Shown here: positions 53,397-63,691 of the stretch, in pieces
Layout of the letters: every line of letters starts with the position of its first letter
Numbering within the stretch: position 1 is the first letter of the stretch
Assembly (NCBI RefSeq): GCF_900497805.2
Contig: NW_020954548.1
Location: 11,883,984 to 11,947,983 of the forward strand
Source: Vombatus ursinus
Taxonomy: Eukaryota; Chordata; Mammalia; Diprotodontia; Vombatidae
DNA: 64,000 nucleotides
Reading direction: 5' to 3'
Program-made: the position numbers and the translations under genes
Notes under the pieces: model-generated
Seen by the model: the letters and a program-made list of their open reading frames with translations, nothing else
What the model was told of the DNA's origin: nothing
Database searches by the model: none

Positions 53397-53440
53397 TTGG
53401 CACATAGCAGGTATTTAATAAATGCTTGTCAATGAATTTT

Positions 53441-53848
53441 GCTTACTCTGTTTCAGCTCATGTAAGTCTTCCTACACTTATCTGAATTTTCCATATTCAT
53501 CATTTCTTATACTGTAGTCGCATTCTGTTACATTCATGAACCAGAACTTTTTGTTTAGCCACTTCCCAATGAAGAGCAACTACTTTGTTTCCAGTTCCTT
53601 GCTATAACAAAAACCATTTCTATAAATTTGTTGGTATATCTGAGACCTTTTTGTTCTTTTTAACCTCCTTAGAGTGTATGCTTAGCTATAGGAACTGTGG
53701 GCATCAAATGATAAGGACACTGTAGTAACTTTCTTAACAATTCTAAATTACTTTTGAGAAAGGTTGGGACAATTCATATGACCGCAGTGTGATAGTATCA
53801 TCTTTTGCCAATTTGTTGGGTTTTATTTCATTTATTTCATTTTATTTC
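53441..53848 (-). mobile_element. L1 3' fragment (L1-G)
   Basis: Antisense old L1: catgtaagtcttcctacact, tcatcatttcttatactgta, tagccacttcccaatgaaga, gcataattc-equivalent ttcttaacaattctaaatta, tcttttgccaatttgttggg. Same older type as L1-B. Confidence 0.7.
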
Positions 53849-53849
53849 A

Positions 53850-54335
53850 CACATTCTCTCTTCCAATGAAACCAGCCCGTAAGCTGCTCCCCATATATAG
53901 CATCACATCTCTTGCTTTTGTGCATTTGCACAAATGGTTACTCATGTCCAGAATATACTCACTCCTTTTTCATAGAATCCCCAGTCCCCTTCAAAACACT
54001 CAGGTGCCACCTCCTAAAATGAGGCCATCTTGATATCCCCAATTAGCACTGCCAACCTTATAAAATTACTTTCTATTTACTTGCAAAGTATCTGCAGCAG
54101 ACAGTAAGCTCCTTGAGGGCAGAGGCTGTGCTGTTTTGTATTCATACCACCTAGCATACCTAGCCTTTAATATCTGTTGTTTCTTTGCCCCTGTTTTCTG
54201 ACAAGTCCTACAAAACTGGAAAGGCTCTGAGAACAGACTGCACACCTGTCATCCAAGGACCAACCTAGTAAAACTTGGAAAGCTTTGCTCATCACCAGGT
54301 TGGCCCTAACAGTGGGGGCTTAATAAATGTTGAAT
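53850..54335 (+). mobile_element. L2 3' end with an unassigned insert
   Basis: caggtgccacctcctaaaat, gacagtaagctccttgaggg, cagaggctgtgctgttttgt, then at about 54165-54305 a foreign-looking stretch, then ggggcttaataaatgttgaa, the L2 terminus. Confidence 0.7.
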
Positions 54336-54339
54336 TGAA

Positions 54340-55370
54340 TTGGCTTCAGGGTAACCATTTTTTTGGCCAAAGAAATGCTTGAAGACCATCTAAGTAGAAA
54401 AAGGACTGATGTACATAAATGGAGAAAGAGCCTACATTTATGAAGTCACAGATCTGAAAGCATTCAAGCAACTTCATAATTCAAGTCCAAAATATTTTGG
54501 CCCCAAGTTTTCCAAATAATGACTCAATTCTCTACTTCACTTAAAATGTAAAGACACAGCCAAAATATGTGCTGTATAACTTGCAATTTTTAAGCATGTG
54601 ACCTCCAGATGTTTCCCCCATTATTACTCAGCCTTGGCCAAGTCTCAAGTCAATTTGATATCGACATGCCAATAGCTAGTAAATGTTAGAAGCAGCATTT
54701 GAATCCAGGTCTCCCTAATGCCAGGCCATGCATTCTATGTACTACTCAATAAAGAAACCAAATTAGATTGTCTCTAAGGGGCCTTCCAGTTCCAAAACTC
54801 TGAGTCTGGGAGTCTATGAGCATAAAAGATATTTCAAAATAAAGACCTGGCAATATTTACAGGTTAAATATGTAATTCCTCCACTATCCCACCCCACCCA
54901 GGAAGGGCTAGGGCTCCCACCCCAGTGATCAGGGTCCAATGAACACAGTTAGAGAGGAAGAATCTTGTACAGAGAACAGGAGTACAAGTCATGTCTGAGT
55001 AGCTGTATCAAATCAAGCCAGGGTCCTTGAGGTAGTACACAGAGTTGTTGCTGGCAGAACAGAGCAGAACCAAGGAAAATATACGTGGAAATGAAGCAGC
55101 AGATTTATTTTTCAGGTGACGTGCTGGCAGTGTTACTTCTTTGCTTTCCTGGTCCAGCCTTGCTGTTTGGGGCTGGGGTTTCTTTTCTTTTCAAGAGACA
55201 GTTACAGGAATATGAAGTCTTGTTATAGATGAGTTTAAATGGAAGTGAGGCATCCAAATGGAAAAGTTTATCAATCTATTGAAAATGTGAGCCTAAAGTT
55301 AAGGAGAGAGGTCTGGACTTGAAAGGTAGATTTAAATATCCATCTTCTATAAAGAAGCAATCATGGAAGC
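54340..55370. other. Mostly non-repeat DNA, no gene
   Basis: Antisense and sense MIR3-type traces near 54670-54800 (gaatccaggtctccctaatg; ttgtctctaaggggccttcc). No coding signal. Confidence 0.4.
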
Positions 55371-55374
55371 CATG

Positions 55375-55575
55375 AACATTGTGGTACAATGGAAAAATTG
55401 CTGGATTTGACTCACAGGACCAGGGTTCATGTCCTATATCTTATTTACTATTGCTACTGTGACTTTACTCATCACTTAATCTCTTTAGGCTTTAGTGTCC
55501 TTGTCTGTAAAATGAAGAAATTGGACCAGATGACTGAAGTCCCTTTTTGTCATAAAATCATTACCTCCAATGAAA
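55375..55575 (+). mobile_element. MIR3-like SINE
   Basis: tggtacaatggaaaaattgc, gtccttgtctgtaaaatgaa, ggaccagatgactgaagtcc. Confidence 0.65.
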
Positions 55576-55734
55576 AGAGTATTATAGATTGAGTAACTGG
55601 GGTCTAAGGATTTGTTCCTTGGTAAATATATACATTTAGGGGAGAAAGGAGAAATTGAAATAAAATGCATCCCCTTTTTGGCTACTCTAGCATTTTAGCT
55701 TAACTCTTTCCAGAACCATAATTTCCTTATCCAT

Positions 55735-55905
55735 AACCAAGATTCATAGTGCACCTGTGTGCAAGGTGCTACAGTTAAACAATGAAGGAACTACAAAGCT
55801 TAAATAAAATATGTAACTACTCTTACAGAGCTTATAATCTACAAGAAGGTAAGACACACACACATATCGATACCTCAATATGTAGATGAATTATGTGAGT
55901 ACAAC
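55735..55905 (-). mobile_element. L2-type 3' end, antisense
   Basis: gcacctgtgtgcaaggtgct, tcttacagagcttataatct. Confidence 0.5.
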
Positions 55906-55909
55906 CTCC

Positions 55910-56325
55910 ACGGTGTAGACCATAAACCCAGTCATAACTTCTCATTCTATTAGATTCTTGACCAAATATTCCAATGAATCTTCCATAGATGATTTAGCCA
56001 ATGTACAGAGGGTCTTTCCATGTGTCCCAGCACTGCCTTCAGGCTGCTCAGCTGTTATCACTTGCCCTCAGTACTCAAGTGGCAACATTTACCTCCAATC
56101 ATACATTTGCTGATTAAATGTTTTACCCCACTTCATTAATGGGTCATACTTATTTCTCCATTGCCTTTTGGGTCACCTATAATTTTGATTATTCAGATAT
56201 AAGGATGTCCCATGACTACACAGCTATATTATATCAATGGGGGAGAATTACAGTTTAAAAGATGGGGTTTGTGCCAGGGAGCAACTTGGGATCACTGAGA
56301 GTGACATCCAAGTGTACATGGAGGC
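55910..56325. other. No gene or recognised repeat
   Basis: Unique-looking. Confidence 0.35.
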
Positions 56326-56329
56326 ACAA

Positions 56330-56690
56330 AATAAAAATGTTATGACACCTGAGGGGAAAGGTCATTATTAACAAGAATGGATCAGGAAAGATGACTTCAT
56401 GGAAAAAGTAGCATTTGAATTATACTTTAAAAGACCAGGAGAAATTCAAAAGACAAGAGAGAAGGTATTTCAGGATTAAGGAATATTATGTACCAAGACA
56501 AAAGCTGAAGAAGGCACTGTGTATTCTGGGGTAAACAGTGGTCCCGTTGAATGCGGGGTGTGTGGATAGGAGTGAGATGGAACGAACTAGAAGATGTTAA
56601 TTGGTACTAGATTATAGAGGGTCCTGAATGCAAGGCAAATGAATCTAAAAAATAATTCAAAAGATAATAGAGGTCTACTCTAGTTCCTCC
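56330..56690 (-). mobile_element. L2 fragment, antisense
   Basis: agtagcatttgaattatact, aggtatttcaggattaagga, gaaggcactgtgtattctgg, tagagggtcctgaatgcaag. Confidence 0.6.
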
Positions 56691-57084
56691 TTCTAGGAGT
56701 TGTAGTTTATTAACAGACATCCAAGTCAGACATACTGGAAGACATCTCTTGCTTATGGGAGTCAGTTCACCAACCCAAATGACATGGAGATTCTAGAAAG
56801 ACAACCTCAGTAGTATGCCACAAGACTTTACTCACTCACTTGGTTAAGTGGCTATGGTATTTTGGACTGGGCATCTTATACAACATGAGTTACCCGACAT
56901 ACAACCATTTCAAGCCTCACACAATTTTTTGATACTGTGTCCATGATATCATTAATGTAGTCACTCCCTCCCTCAATCCACGTTGTCTAATTCACTCCAA
57001 TTCTTGCCAAGGCCAGAAAATCCATCACCTAGGGGCCACCCCACTAGTGGTGAGCCTCTGCAAATTTAGATAGCTGGATCCTGC

Positions 57085-57109
57085 AGCAGCAGACACACCA
57101 TCTGCTGCT
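57085..57109. other. Hairpin 1 (9-bp stem, 7-nt loop)
   Basis: AGCAGCAGA ... TCTGCTGCT with loop cacacca. All nine pairs are perfect. Confidence 0.6.
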
Positions 57110-57111
57110 AG

Positions 57112-57145
57112 GATTATACTGAAAGCTTTTTTAGCAAGTATAATC
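57112..57145. other. Hairpin 2 (9-bp stem, 16-nt loop)
   Basis: GATTATACT at 57112-57120 and AGTATAATC at 57137-57145 pair perfectly; two bases separate it from hairpin 1. Confidence 0.6.
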
Positions 57146-57276
57146 AAAAACTCACTTAAGCATATTGGTATTTTTTTTTTGGTGCCATGTCATTTTTTTT
57201 TAAAAGATTGCACCCTGCAAATGCTTGGTTGACTAGGGTTCTCTGCAGTTAGGAGGAATTTTCAATGTATTTTGTT

Positions 57277-57294
57277 ATTTGCATTTTAATGCAA
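57277..57294. promoter_or_regulatory. POU octamer within an inverted repeat
   Basis: ATTTGCAT at 57277-57284 is the consensus octamer of POU factors. TTGCATT-TT-AATGCAA (57279-57294) makes a 7-bp inverted pair. Function is inferred. Confidence 0.35.
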
Positions 57295-57686
57295 TTCTCT
57301 GACCCAGATACCTAGGACAGTATCAGTGGTTAGGTTGTTAGAGTACATTGGTTTGAGCCAATGATTGGACTTTAGGGGTCACTCAGTGACAGATTATTCT
57401 TCATGCACGGTCGAGTCAGCCGATGAAACATATTGCTTTAATTCCTTCAGAGAGTCTTTATTATTCAGGATTTAAAAGGCAAGTGAAGAAACTACTCAAT
57501 TCGGGTGATTTTTTTGTTTTTTTTTTTTAATTCTGGTTTCCTGCCAAGCTTATAAAATCATGCTGAATACCCAGCCATCTGCCCTACTTGCCTCAGCCAA
57601 GATAACCAAAATATTACATCAGAACGTAAACCCACTTCTTAGCCATTTAAAGGACAGCAAACAGAGATAAAGCAGTTAATAGGATA

Positions 57687-57712
57687 ATGATGATGATGAT
57701 GATGATGATGAT
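57687..57712. repeat. (ATG)n microsatellite
   Basis: About eight trinucleotide units at the edge of a MIR. Confidence 0.95.
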
Positions 57713-57870
57713 AGCTGACGTTTGTAAATCATTTGCTATTTGTGAAATGTTTGCCTAACAATAATACTATGAAAGAGTGCAGATATTTTTATTCCCATTT
57801 TACAGTTGTAGAAACTAAGGCACAGATAGCCTAATTGATTTGACCAAGATCACACAGGTAACAAGTTTCT
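57713..57870 (-). mobile_element. MIR fragment
   Basis: tgtaaatcatttgctatttg, ttcccattttacagttgtag, ccaagatcacacaggtaaca. Confidence 0.65.
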
Positions 57871-57894
57871 TTTTTGACGACCAGTGATAAACCA

Positions 57895-58050
57895 GTGCAA
57901 AGAATCTGGATTGGGAGCCAGAGGACCTGGGTTTAAATTCCAGTTCTGCTACTTAATATCTGTGTGGCCTTGCACAAATTATTTGATTTCACCTTCTCTG
58001 GATTTCATCTCTAGGGTCTCTTCCCAGTTCTAAGTCTAAGACCCAAAGAT
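57895..58050 (+). mobile_element. MIR3-like SINE
   Basis: gattgggagccagaggacct, gggtttaaattccagttctg, gtgtggccttgcacaaatta, ctcttcccagttctaagtct. Confidence 0.7.
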
Positions 58051-58059
58051 GACATAGTA

Positions 58060-58325
58060 GAGTGGAAGGAATGCTGGGCTGGGAGTCCAGAAAGCCTTTT
58101 TTGGCTTCAAAAACTGCCTCTAACACTTCCCACTTGAGTGACAGCATCCATTAGCAGGTCATTGCAGCTCCCTGAAACCCATCTCAGTAAAAACAGAAAG
58201 AATAATACCTGCAGAAATTCCCTCACAGCATTGTTTATCTGATTTGGTTTTCAAAGGAAGCAAAGTATGAAAAGAATCTTATAAAACTGAGTGACTTATA
58301 AATGTCAGCAGTACTATTACCACCC
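58060..58325 (+). mobile_element. MIR
   Basis: gtggaaggaatgctgggctg, gggagtccagaaagcc, ataatacctgcagaaattcc, taaaactgagtgacttataa. Confidence 0.6.
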
Positions 58326-58349
58326 CTACTAGAGGCATTGGCATCAAAT

Positions 58350-58665
58350 ACTCTCAAAGATTCCTATACAGTCTACTTTCCTGGAAGTGTTTCATATGTT
58401 CCCTTCTCTAGTTTCCTTCATAGTTCAGCTCAAATGCTACCTCCTACAGGAGATCTTTCCTGATAACCTCCCCATTCCCTGAAGAAGAAAAAATTATATT
58501 GTATTAATTTTGTATACACTCACATATGTACATTTTTTTTCTCCCCTGATACAATGTAAACTCCTTGAAGGGGAAGGCTATTTTATTTCTGTCTTTGTAT
58601 CCTCAGCACTTAGCACAGTATCTAGCACACAGGCATTTAATACATTATTGTTGATTGAATTGTTT
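58350..58665 (+). mobile_element. L2 3' end
   Basis: agttcagctcaaatgctacc, gagatctttcctgataacct, caatgtaaactccttgaagg, cacttagcacagtatctagc. Confidence 0.8.
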
Positions 58666-58669
58666 GCCC

Positions 58670-60540
58670 TGAGAAGAAGGGCAAAGGGTAAGTTCCCTAA
58701 TTTGTGAAGAATGTGTACAGTGTCACCGTGGCTCATCTTAGTCCTCTAAACCATCCAAAAGCACCTCATCTCTTCTTTCTAGCTTCTTCTTTCCTTTTCC
58801 TTAATTCCTTTTCTAATCACTTTGTGGCTAATATTCTGTTCTCACTGGTTAAGAGAACTGAACTGAATAGATAATAAATAAAACAAAATTTTAACTGCTT
58901 TGAGATTTTGTATAATATCTGGTCTCTATGAAGGTTCTATGAACCTTCCCTATTATGTGTACAAGAATATATTTTTGCTTCTTATAATTTTGTAACTAAG
59001 TGCTATCCTTCACTCTGAGGAACATAAATGAATCAATATGCACATACACATTCATTTATGTATAACTACATTACTAAGCAAGATCTTTCTCCCTTGTTAG
59101 GATCTTGGTGTATTGAAAGTGTACTCTACCTTCCCTATAGAATCTAAGTTTGCATTTCATATGTACAATCGCAAGGTGGGGGGAACAAACCTACAAGCAC
59201 ATCTATGAATTCTTTGATTCATCACCTGAGGAAGCAAACCCAGATCGTTCTCCTAATTCTTGCAAGATAATTGGTACATATCCCATAAGTATTAATTATC
59301 CTTTGCTTTTTGTTCTTATCTATAAAACCAGTCAAGACGATTAATATCTCTCTCTGTCTCTGTCTGTCTCTGTCTCATAATTCCATCTGGGCCCTGATGG
59401 TCCCATTACATCTCAAATCATTACAGGTAGTAGATGAGACCTTGTTCCCCACCAGTCACCATCCTGGAATCCCTAAAAAGGAGGGAATATCTCTAACACA
59501 CATCAGAGATAGAAGCTTAGGTATACAAAGAAAAAAAGTGGGAAAACTATTTTTGGAACAGCTACACCATCATCCAATCTGAACACAAATTTGGAGAGAG
59601 GTCTGCAGCATCCCATTCCTGGTTTCAGACAGCTTGGGGGGAAAAAAACCTCTCTTTTGGACATGAAAGTCTTATCCACAGGTTTTTTTTTTCCATCCCT
59701 GGGTAAACACTTGGGTTACCACATAACCCTTCATTTGGAAATACATTTGCCATCAAATGAAGGTAAAATGAAATAGGAGAAAATGAGCAAACCTCCTCTT
59801 GATTTTTAAATCCTTAGAACTCAAGAGGCCCTGATGCCAATTGATACAACATATGACCCTAACTAAGGGTCTGATGATGGAAAGCCTACAAAGCATGTTG
59901 GAAAGAAGGAGCATATTCTGTGTCCCCTTTTCTCTAATTACCTACCATGGATGCCACTTGACATGCTATTCCTGGACTGAGATTTGACTTAATAGCTCAA
60001 TATAATAGTCCATGTAAAATGTGGTTTAGATATTACAGAGCTCTTTCATACAGATTAATGTATTATGTGGTCCCTTCATAGAAGGAGATAAACCTGACTT
60101 GTTTTGCCAAAGTAAGAAGGAAAATGCTTTTGCAATACTTAAAACACTACATAAATAAGATTATTGGAATAAAATTTTAAAAGGAAGGGGAACATTCCCT
60201 TCACTGATGCCTAAGATTTTTAGACTAATTATAATGAGTTCAGGAAGCTAATAGAGGACAGTAAAGAACAGTAAAGAAAACAGATCCAATTCCAAAATAC
60301 TGTTTTTAAGCTCTTCTCTTCTACTCCTGCCTTCCACCACCACCACTTCTTATACCAAAGATCCTAACAAATAGCAGACTGAGATAATTTGAGTTAAAAG
60401 TCATTTTCTTTTCACCTTCTGCAAGAGTAGCTAATGAGTTGGTAAATGACTAAGGACTGTGCCACAGTCATAAAAAAGGAGAAATAGGGTATTTGTGTGG
60501 ATAATTCATAACAAACCACAAAAATAATAATTAAGAAATT
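58670..60540. other. Mostly non-repeat DNA, no gene
   Basis: Frames of 60-90 codons (for example 59310-59582) show no domain; the latter starts in a TC-rich tract. No RNA gene seen. Confidence 0.4.
59347..59376. repeat. TC/TGTC-rich simple repeat
   Basis: ctctctctgtctctgtctgt and flanking units. Confidence 0.9.
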
Positions 60541-60544
60541 AATG

Positions 60545-60710
60545 GGACTCAAAAACAGAGGGGTCTTAGGGACCATGCAGTTTAAACTTATTTTATGAAG
60601 GGGAAATTGAGGCCCAGATGAGGCCCAGTAGCCTAGACAGGACAAGAACATGGGTCTTTAACTCCAAATTCAGTGCAATTTCGACTATACTACTAATAAC
60701 TAGTATACCA
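60545..60710 (-). mobile_element. MIR3-like fragment
   Basis: aaacagaggggtcttaggga, aggggaaattgaggcccaga. Confidence 0.6.
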
Positions 60711-60714
60711 CCTG

Positions 60715-61200
60715 CCTTTGTTTCATCAAAAAAGGCAATGTTCCTTTTTCTATTAAGAAATGACAGTGTTTCATATCTTGAAGTCATGAAATAATTTCAT
60801 ATTTTGCAACAAAGATACCCTATCCTGTGGCAATCCAGCATTCCCCAAAGTGTGAACCTACCACAAACAGATCCCGATTTTGGTATAGAGCAGATGGAAA
60901 TTAAGTTGGGCAGGATCTTTCTCTGGCAAGGTTTAAAAAAAAACCCAACAAGCAATTAGCAGAAGTTGTACCAATGACTTCAACTCTCCTCCCCATTGGA
61001 GTGAGATGCAGCTGTCATCTTTCAGGAAAAATGGGTCACTGATGCATAGTGTATATCTCACACCATGAAATCATCATGCTCCTCTACCTGAGTTGCATTC
61101 AATAACTAAGCTTTCAAAAATTTTCATCTTTTTTTTTTACAAAGACAGTAAAAAAGGAAATCTACATTGTGTTCTATAAACAAACAATAATAATAAATTT
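60715..61200. other. No gene or recognised repeat
   Basis: Unique-looking, with A- and T-runs near 60938 and 61130. Confidence 0.35.
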
Positions 61201-61204
61201 GCTA

Positions 61205-61400
61205 TTCTCATAGGTTTCAGGGCTAGAAAGGACCTTAGAAATTATCTAATTCAACATCTTCTTTTTATACATGGGGAAACTGAGGTCCAAAGAGGAGAAA
61301 TCATTTGCTCCTGGTCACACACAAGTAATAATAAATAAATGGCAGAGATGGGTTTGGTCCTCTTCCTAGTTCTACTGACCCACACCATTCTCATCCAGCA
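61205..61400 (-). mobile_element. MIR3-like SINE
   Basis: gggctagaaaggaccttaga, catggggaaactgaggtcca, ctcctggtcacacacaagta. Confidence 0.75.
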
Positions 61401-61509
61401 GCTGTGTGATTTTACAGTGAGCCAGATAAAATGATAGCTAGCCTACCCGGGCTTCAAGAAAACTGAGGTGAACTCTATCTCTAGCATTGTTCCAGTAGGC
61501 TAGATGTCA

Positions 61510-61722
61510 GACAAAGTTTCACAATGATTAGTTATCCAAAAATGGAATGTGTTACTGACTCAGGAGCTAGTGGGTTCTCCATTTCACTCCAGGTTTTTAA
61601 GTAAAGAAGGGATGACCCTTTGTCATTTAATATAGTCATGGGAATTCTTTTTTGGTTTTGGTTTGGATTACATGACCAAAATGTCACTAAAGCACTTTCC
61701 AACTCTAAAATTCTGTGAGTCA
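61510..61722 (+). mobile_element. L3/CR1 3' end
   Basis: tgggttctccatttcactcc, aggtttttaagtaaagaagg, gcactttccaactctaaaat, tctgtgag: the sense CR1/L3 terminus (ccttccaactctaagattctatga). Confidence 0.75.
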
Positions 61723-61724
61723 CC

Positions 61725-62305
61725 ATTCTCCTGAATTAAAATGTTGCCAGAATAAAGCAGAGAGAGCTTTGGGTGGGGTTGGGAAGGGGCAAAGTTGCTA
61801 GGTCTAAGAACCCAGACACTTTTCAGAGGGGAGATAAAAGGGCAGAAAAGGCTGGCAAAAAAGAGAGTGGTAGAAATCACCAGACAAGTGTCACAGTTCT
61901 GCTGAAGGTCAGGGCACTCTTCACAGAAAATCATTTTCCTCACACAAATAATAATGTTTTCATTGTGTTCCAATTCTGCCCAGAACTGGAAGGCTCTGAC
62001 ACAGATTTCCACTTTCCACTCAGCCAGTTTAAACCAGCACAACATGAAACAACCAAGACAATTTCCTGACATAAGGGCTTTATCTGATTTTGTATTTCCT
62101 CTAAGGTGAGGAGGGGAAGTTTGAGAGGGAGGGGGGAGAGGTTGGCTAACAACACCATTATTAAATCACTGCTGCTCCCAAAGCTCAGATGTTGCTTTTT
62201 TTTTTTTGGAGACTAGGATAGTTAATGTATTGGCAGCACATCACTTAAAACTTACAAGGGAAGTGGGGGGAGGCAGAATATTTCTGATTTATCAAAAGAC
62301 AGTGC
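61725..62305. other. Non-repeat DNA; overlapping frames on both strands
   Basis: A 98-codon plus frame (61773-62069) and a 134-codon minus frame (61668-62072) overlap; at most one could be real. The minus frame starts near 62072 and ends in L3 sequence, which argues against a gene. No domain recognised in either. Confidence 0.3.
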
Positions 62306-62309
62306 AGTA

Positions 62310-62485
62310 TAGTGGGTAGAATCAAGAAAAATCCAGTTTATATCTTACCTTCAACACTTACTAGATCTGTGCCCCTAGAAAATTTTTTAACCTCTGTCTC
62401 AATTTCCTCATCTGTAAAGTAAGGTGGTTGAACTTAATAGTCTCCGTGTTCTCTCCCAGTTCTACATCTAGGATCCTATAAGAAA
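62310..62485 (+). mobile_element. MIR3-like SINE
   Basis: cagtatagtgggtagaatca, caatttcctcatctgtaaag, ggttgaacttaatagtctcc, ctcccagttctacatctagg. Confidence 0.75.
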
Positions 62486-62489
62486 TCAT

Positions 62490-62955
62490 CACTGCATCCA
62501 GGTGAATGATATCCAAAGAGAAAAAGAAGCCCCGAGTCCTAGAAAAATCTGTTGAGAAACCAGGTCCCTAAAGTAGAAAATGACGATAAATGTCATTTTA
62601 CCAGGCACTTCCTTAAGCAGGGCAACACAACTGAGGTTAGTTTCCTCCATCAGAGTGAGAGTTAAAATAGCAAAATTTCAATACAAAATAATTTAGGAAG
62701 ACTGCATTAAGACAACCAATCCGTCCAGAATAAGTGAGGTGCCAGTTCCACTCTGCTCTGCTCTGCCCTGACCAGACCAAATTCAGTCAGGTATTAGGAT
62801 ATATACTGAAGGCTATGTTTTATGAAAGACATTGTTGACTTGGAGCATGCATATCCAAAATAATATAACCAAAATGGTAAAGAGATAGAAGGCCATGGCT
62901 TATAAGGATCAGATGAAGGAAATGGGGATATTTACCCCAAAGAAAAATTTCTGAA
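62490..62955. other. No gene or recognised repeat
   Basis: Unique-looking; ctctgctctgctctgccctg near 62752 is a short CTCTG array. Confidence 0.35.
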
Positions 62956-62959
62956 TCTA

Positions 62960-63132
62960 ATATGTACAAGCTGAAAGAGTCCTTACAGATCATCTACATC
63001 AAACTTGCTCTTGAATAAATGTAGAAAGTGAGATTCAAAAGGGAAGTGCCTTGTCCCTGGGCACATGGCTAATCAGTAGCAAAGTTAAAGTCTTAAACCC
63101 AGATCTTCAAACTCCTGGTAGGTAGAAGGGAA
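62960..63132 (-). mobile_element. MIR3-like SINE
   Basis: aagctgaaagagtccttaca, gaaagtgagattcaaaaggg, cttaaacccagatcttcaaa. Confidence 0.65.
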
Positions 63133-63154
63133 GCAGACGGTTGGAAAGGGAGAA

Positions 63155-63245
63155 GGGAATAAGCATTTATATCCTACTATGTGCCATACCCTGTGCTAAG
63201 TGCTATACAAATATCATCTCATTTTAGACTCACAATAACCCTGAG
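63155..63245 (-). mobile_element. MIR 3' half, antisense
   Basis: ataagcatttatatcctact, gtgccataccctgtgctaag, atatcatctcattttagact, ataaccctgagag. Confidence 0.65.
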
Positions 63246-63259
63246 AGTGCATATCTATC

Positions 63260-63690
63260 TTGAAGTAAATACTTGTCATGGAAAAAAAAAACTGGACTAG
63301 ATTTGTCCTTCTTGGCCCCAGAAAGCAAAGCAAGAAGCAAGAATTAGAAACTGCCTAGAGAAAAGAAAAACTTCTTAAAATTTGAGCTGTCCCAGAGTAG
63401 AATGGCTACCTCTGGAGGTCATGGATTCCTCCTCACCAGAGCTTATCAAACAGGCAGTGAAAGGGCATTTCTCATTGACACTTTAAATGGAATTTCTACT
63501 TATACTAAAGCTGAGTTAGATAACCTCAAAGTCCTGTCCAACTTTGAGATTTTAGGATTTATTTTTATTTTTTTAGGCAATTGGGGTTAAGTGATTTGCC
63601 CAGGGTCACACAGCTAGTAAGTGTCAAGTGTTTGGTCTGAGGCCGGATTTGAACTCAGGTCCTCCTGACATAAATTTTAGGATTTATGAT
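63260..63690 (+). mobile_element. L3/CR1 3' end split by a SINE
   Basis: aaacttcttaaaatttgagc, gtagaatggctacctctgga, cattgacactttaaatggaa, gagttagataacctcaaagt, ccaactttgagattttagga then, after the SINE, gatttatgatcc. The usual CR1/L3 terminal order. Confidence 0.75.
63563..63673 (-). mobile_element. Short CORE-SINE, truncated, in L3, with 14-bp TSD
   Basis: T-rich end, then ggcaattggggttaagtgat, ttgcccagggtcacacagct, gaggccggatttgaactcag, gtcctcctga. attttaggatttat at 63549-63562 and 63674-63687 is a perfect TSD. The 5' head is missing. Confidence 0.93.
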
Positions 63691-63691
63691 C

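Larger units (their letters stand above)
52150..53440 (+). mobile_element. L2-like LINE region with two MAR1 insertions
   Basis: Pieces: 52150-52230 (aaggaaatccttcaatcttc), 52466-53137 (ctaatctcctcagacttctg, tgtctgacaaagagatgggc, ctcatctattgcctcaatct) and the tail 53397-53440 (ttggcacatagcaggtattt, aataaatgcttgtcaatgaa). The last two join at a MAR1 TSD. Assignment of 52466-52990 to L2 is less sure. The 120- and 71-codon frames here are repeat noise. Confidence 0.6.
56695..57685. other. Non-repeat DNA with adjacent hairpins and an octamer palindrome
   Basis: No repeat family recognised and no frame. 57085-57109 and 57112-57145 are perfect-stem hairpins; 57277-57294 is an inverted repeat containing ATTTGCAT. 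Candidate for a conserved non-coding element. Confidence 0.4.

Noticed and set aside
61668-62072. 134-codon minus-strand frame, with a 98-codon plus frame opposite
   Set aside because: The minus frame runs into an L3/CR1 terminus at its C-terminal end, and the frames on the two strands exclude each other. No domain is visible in either.
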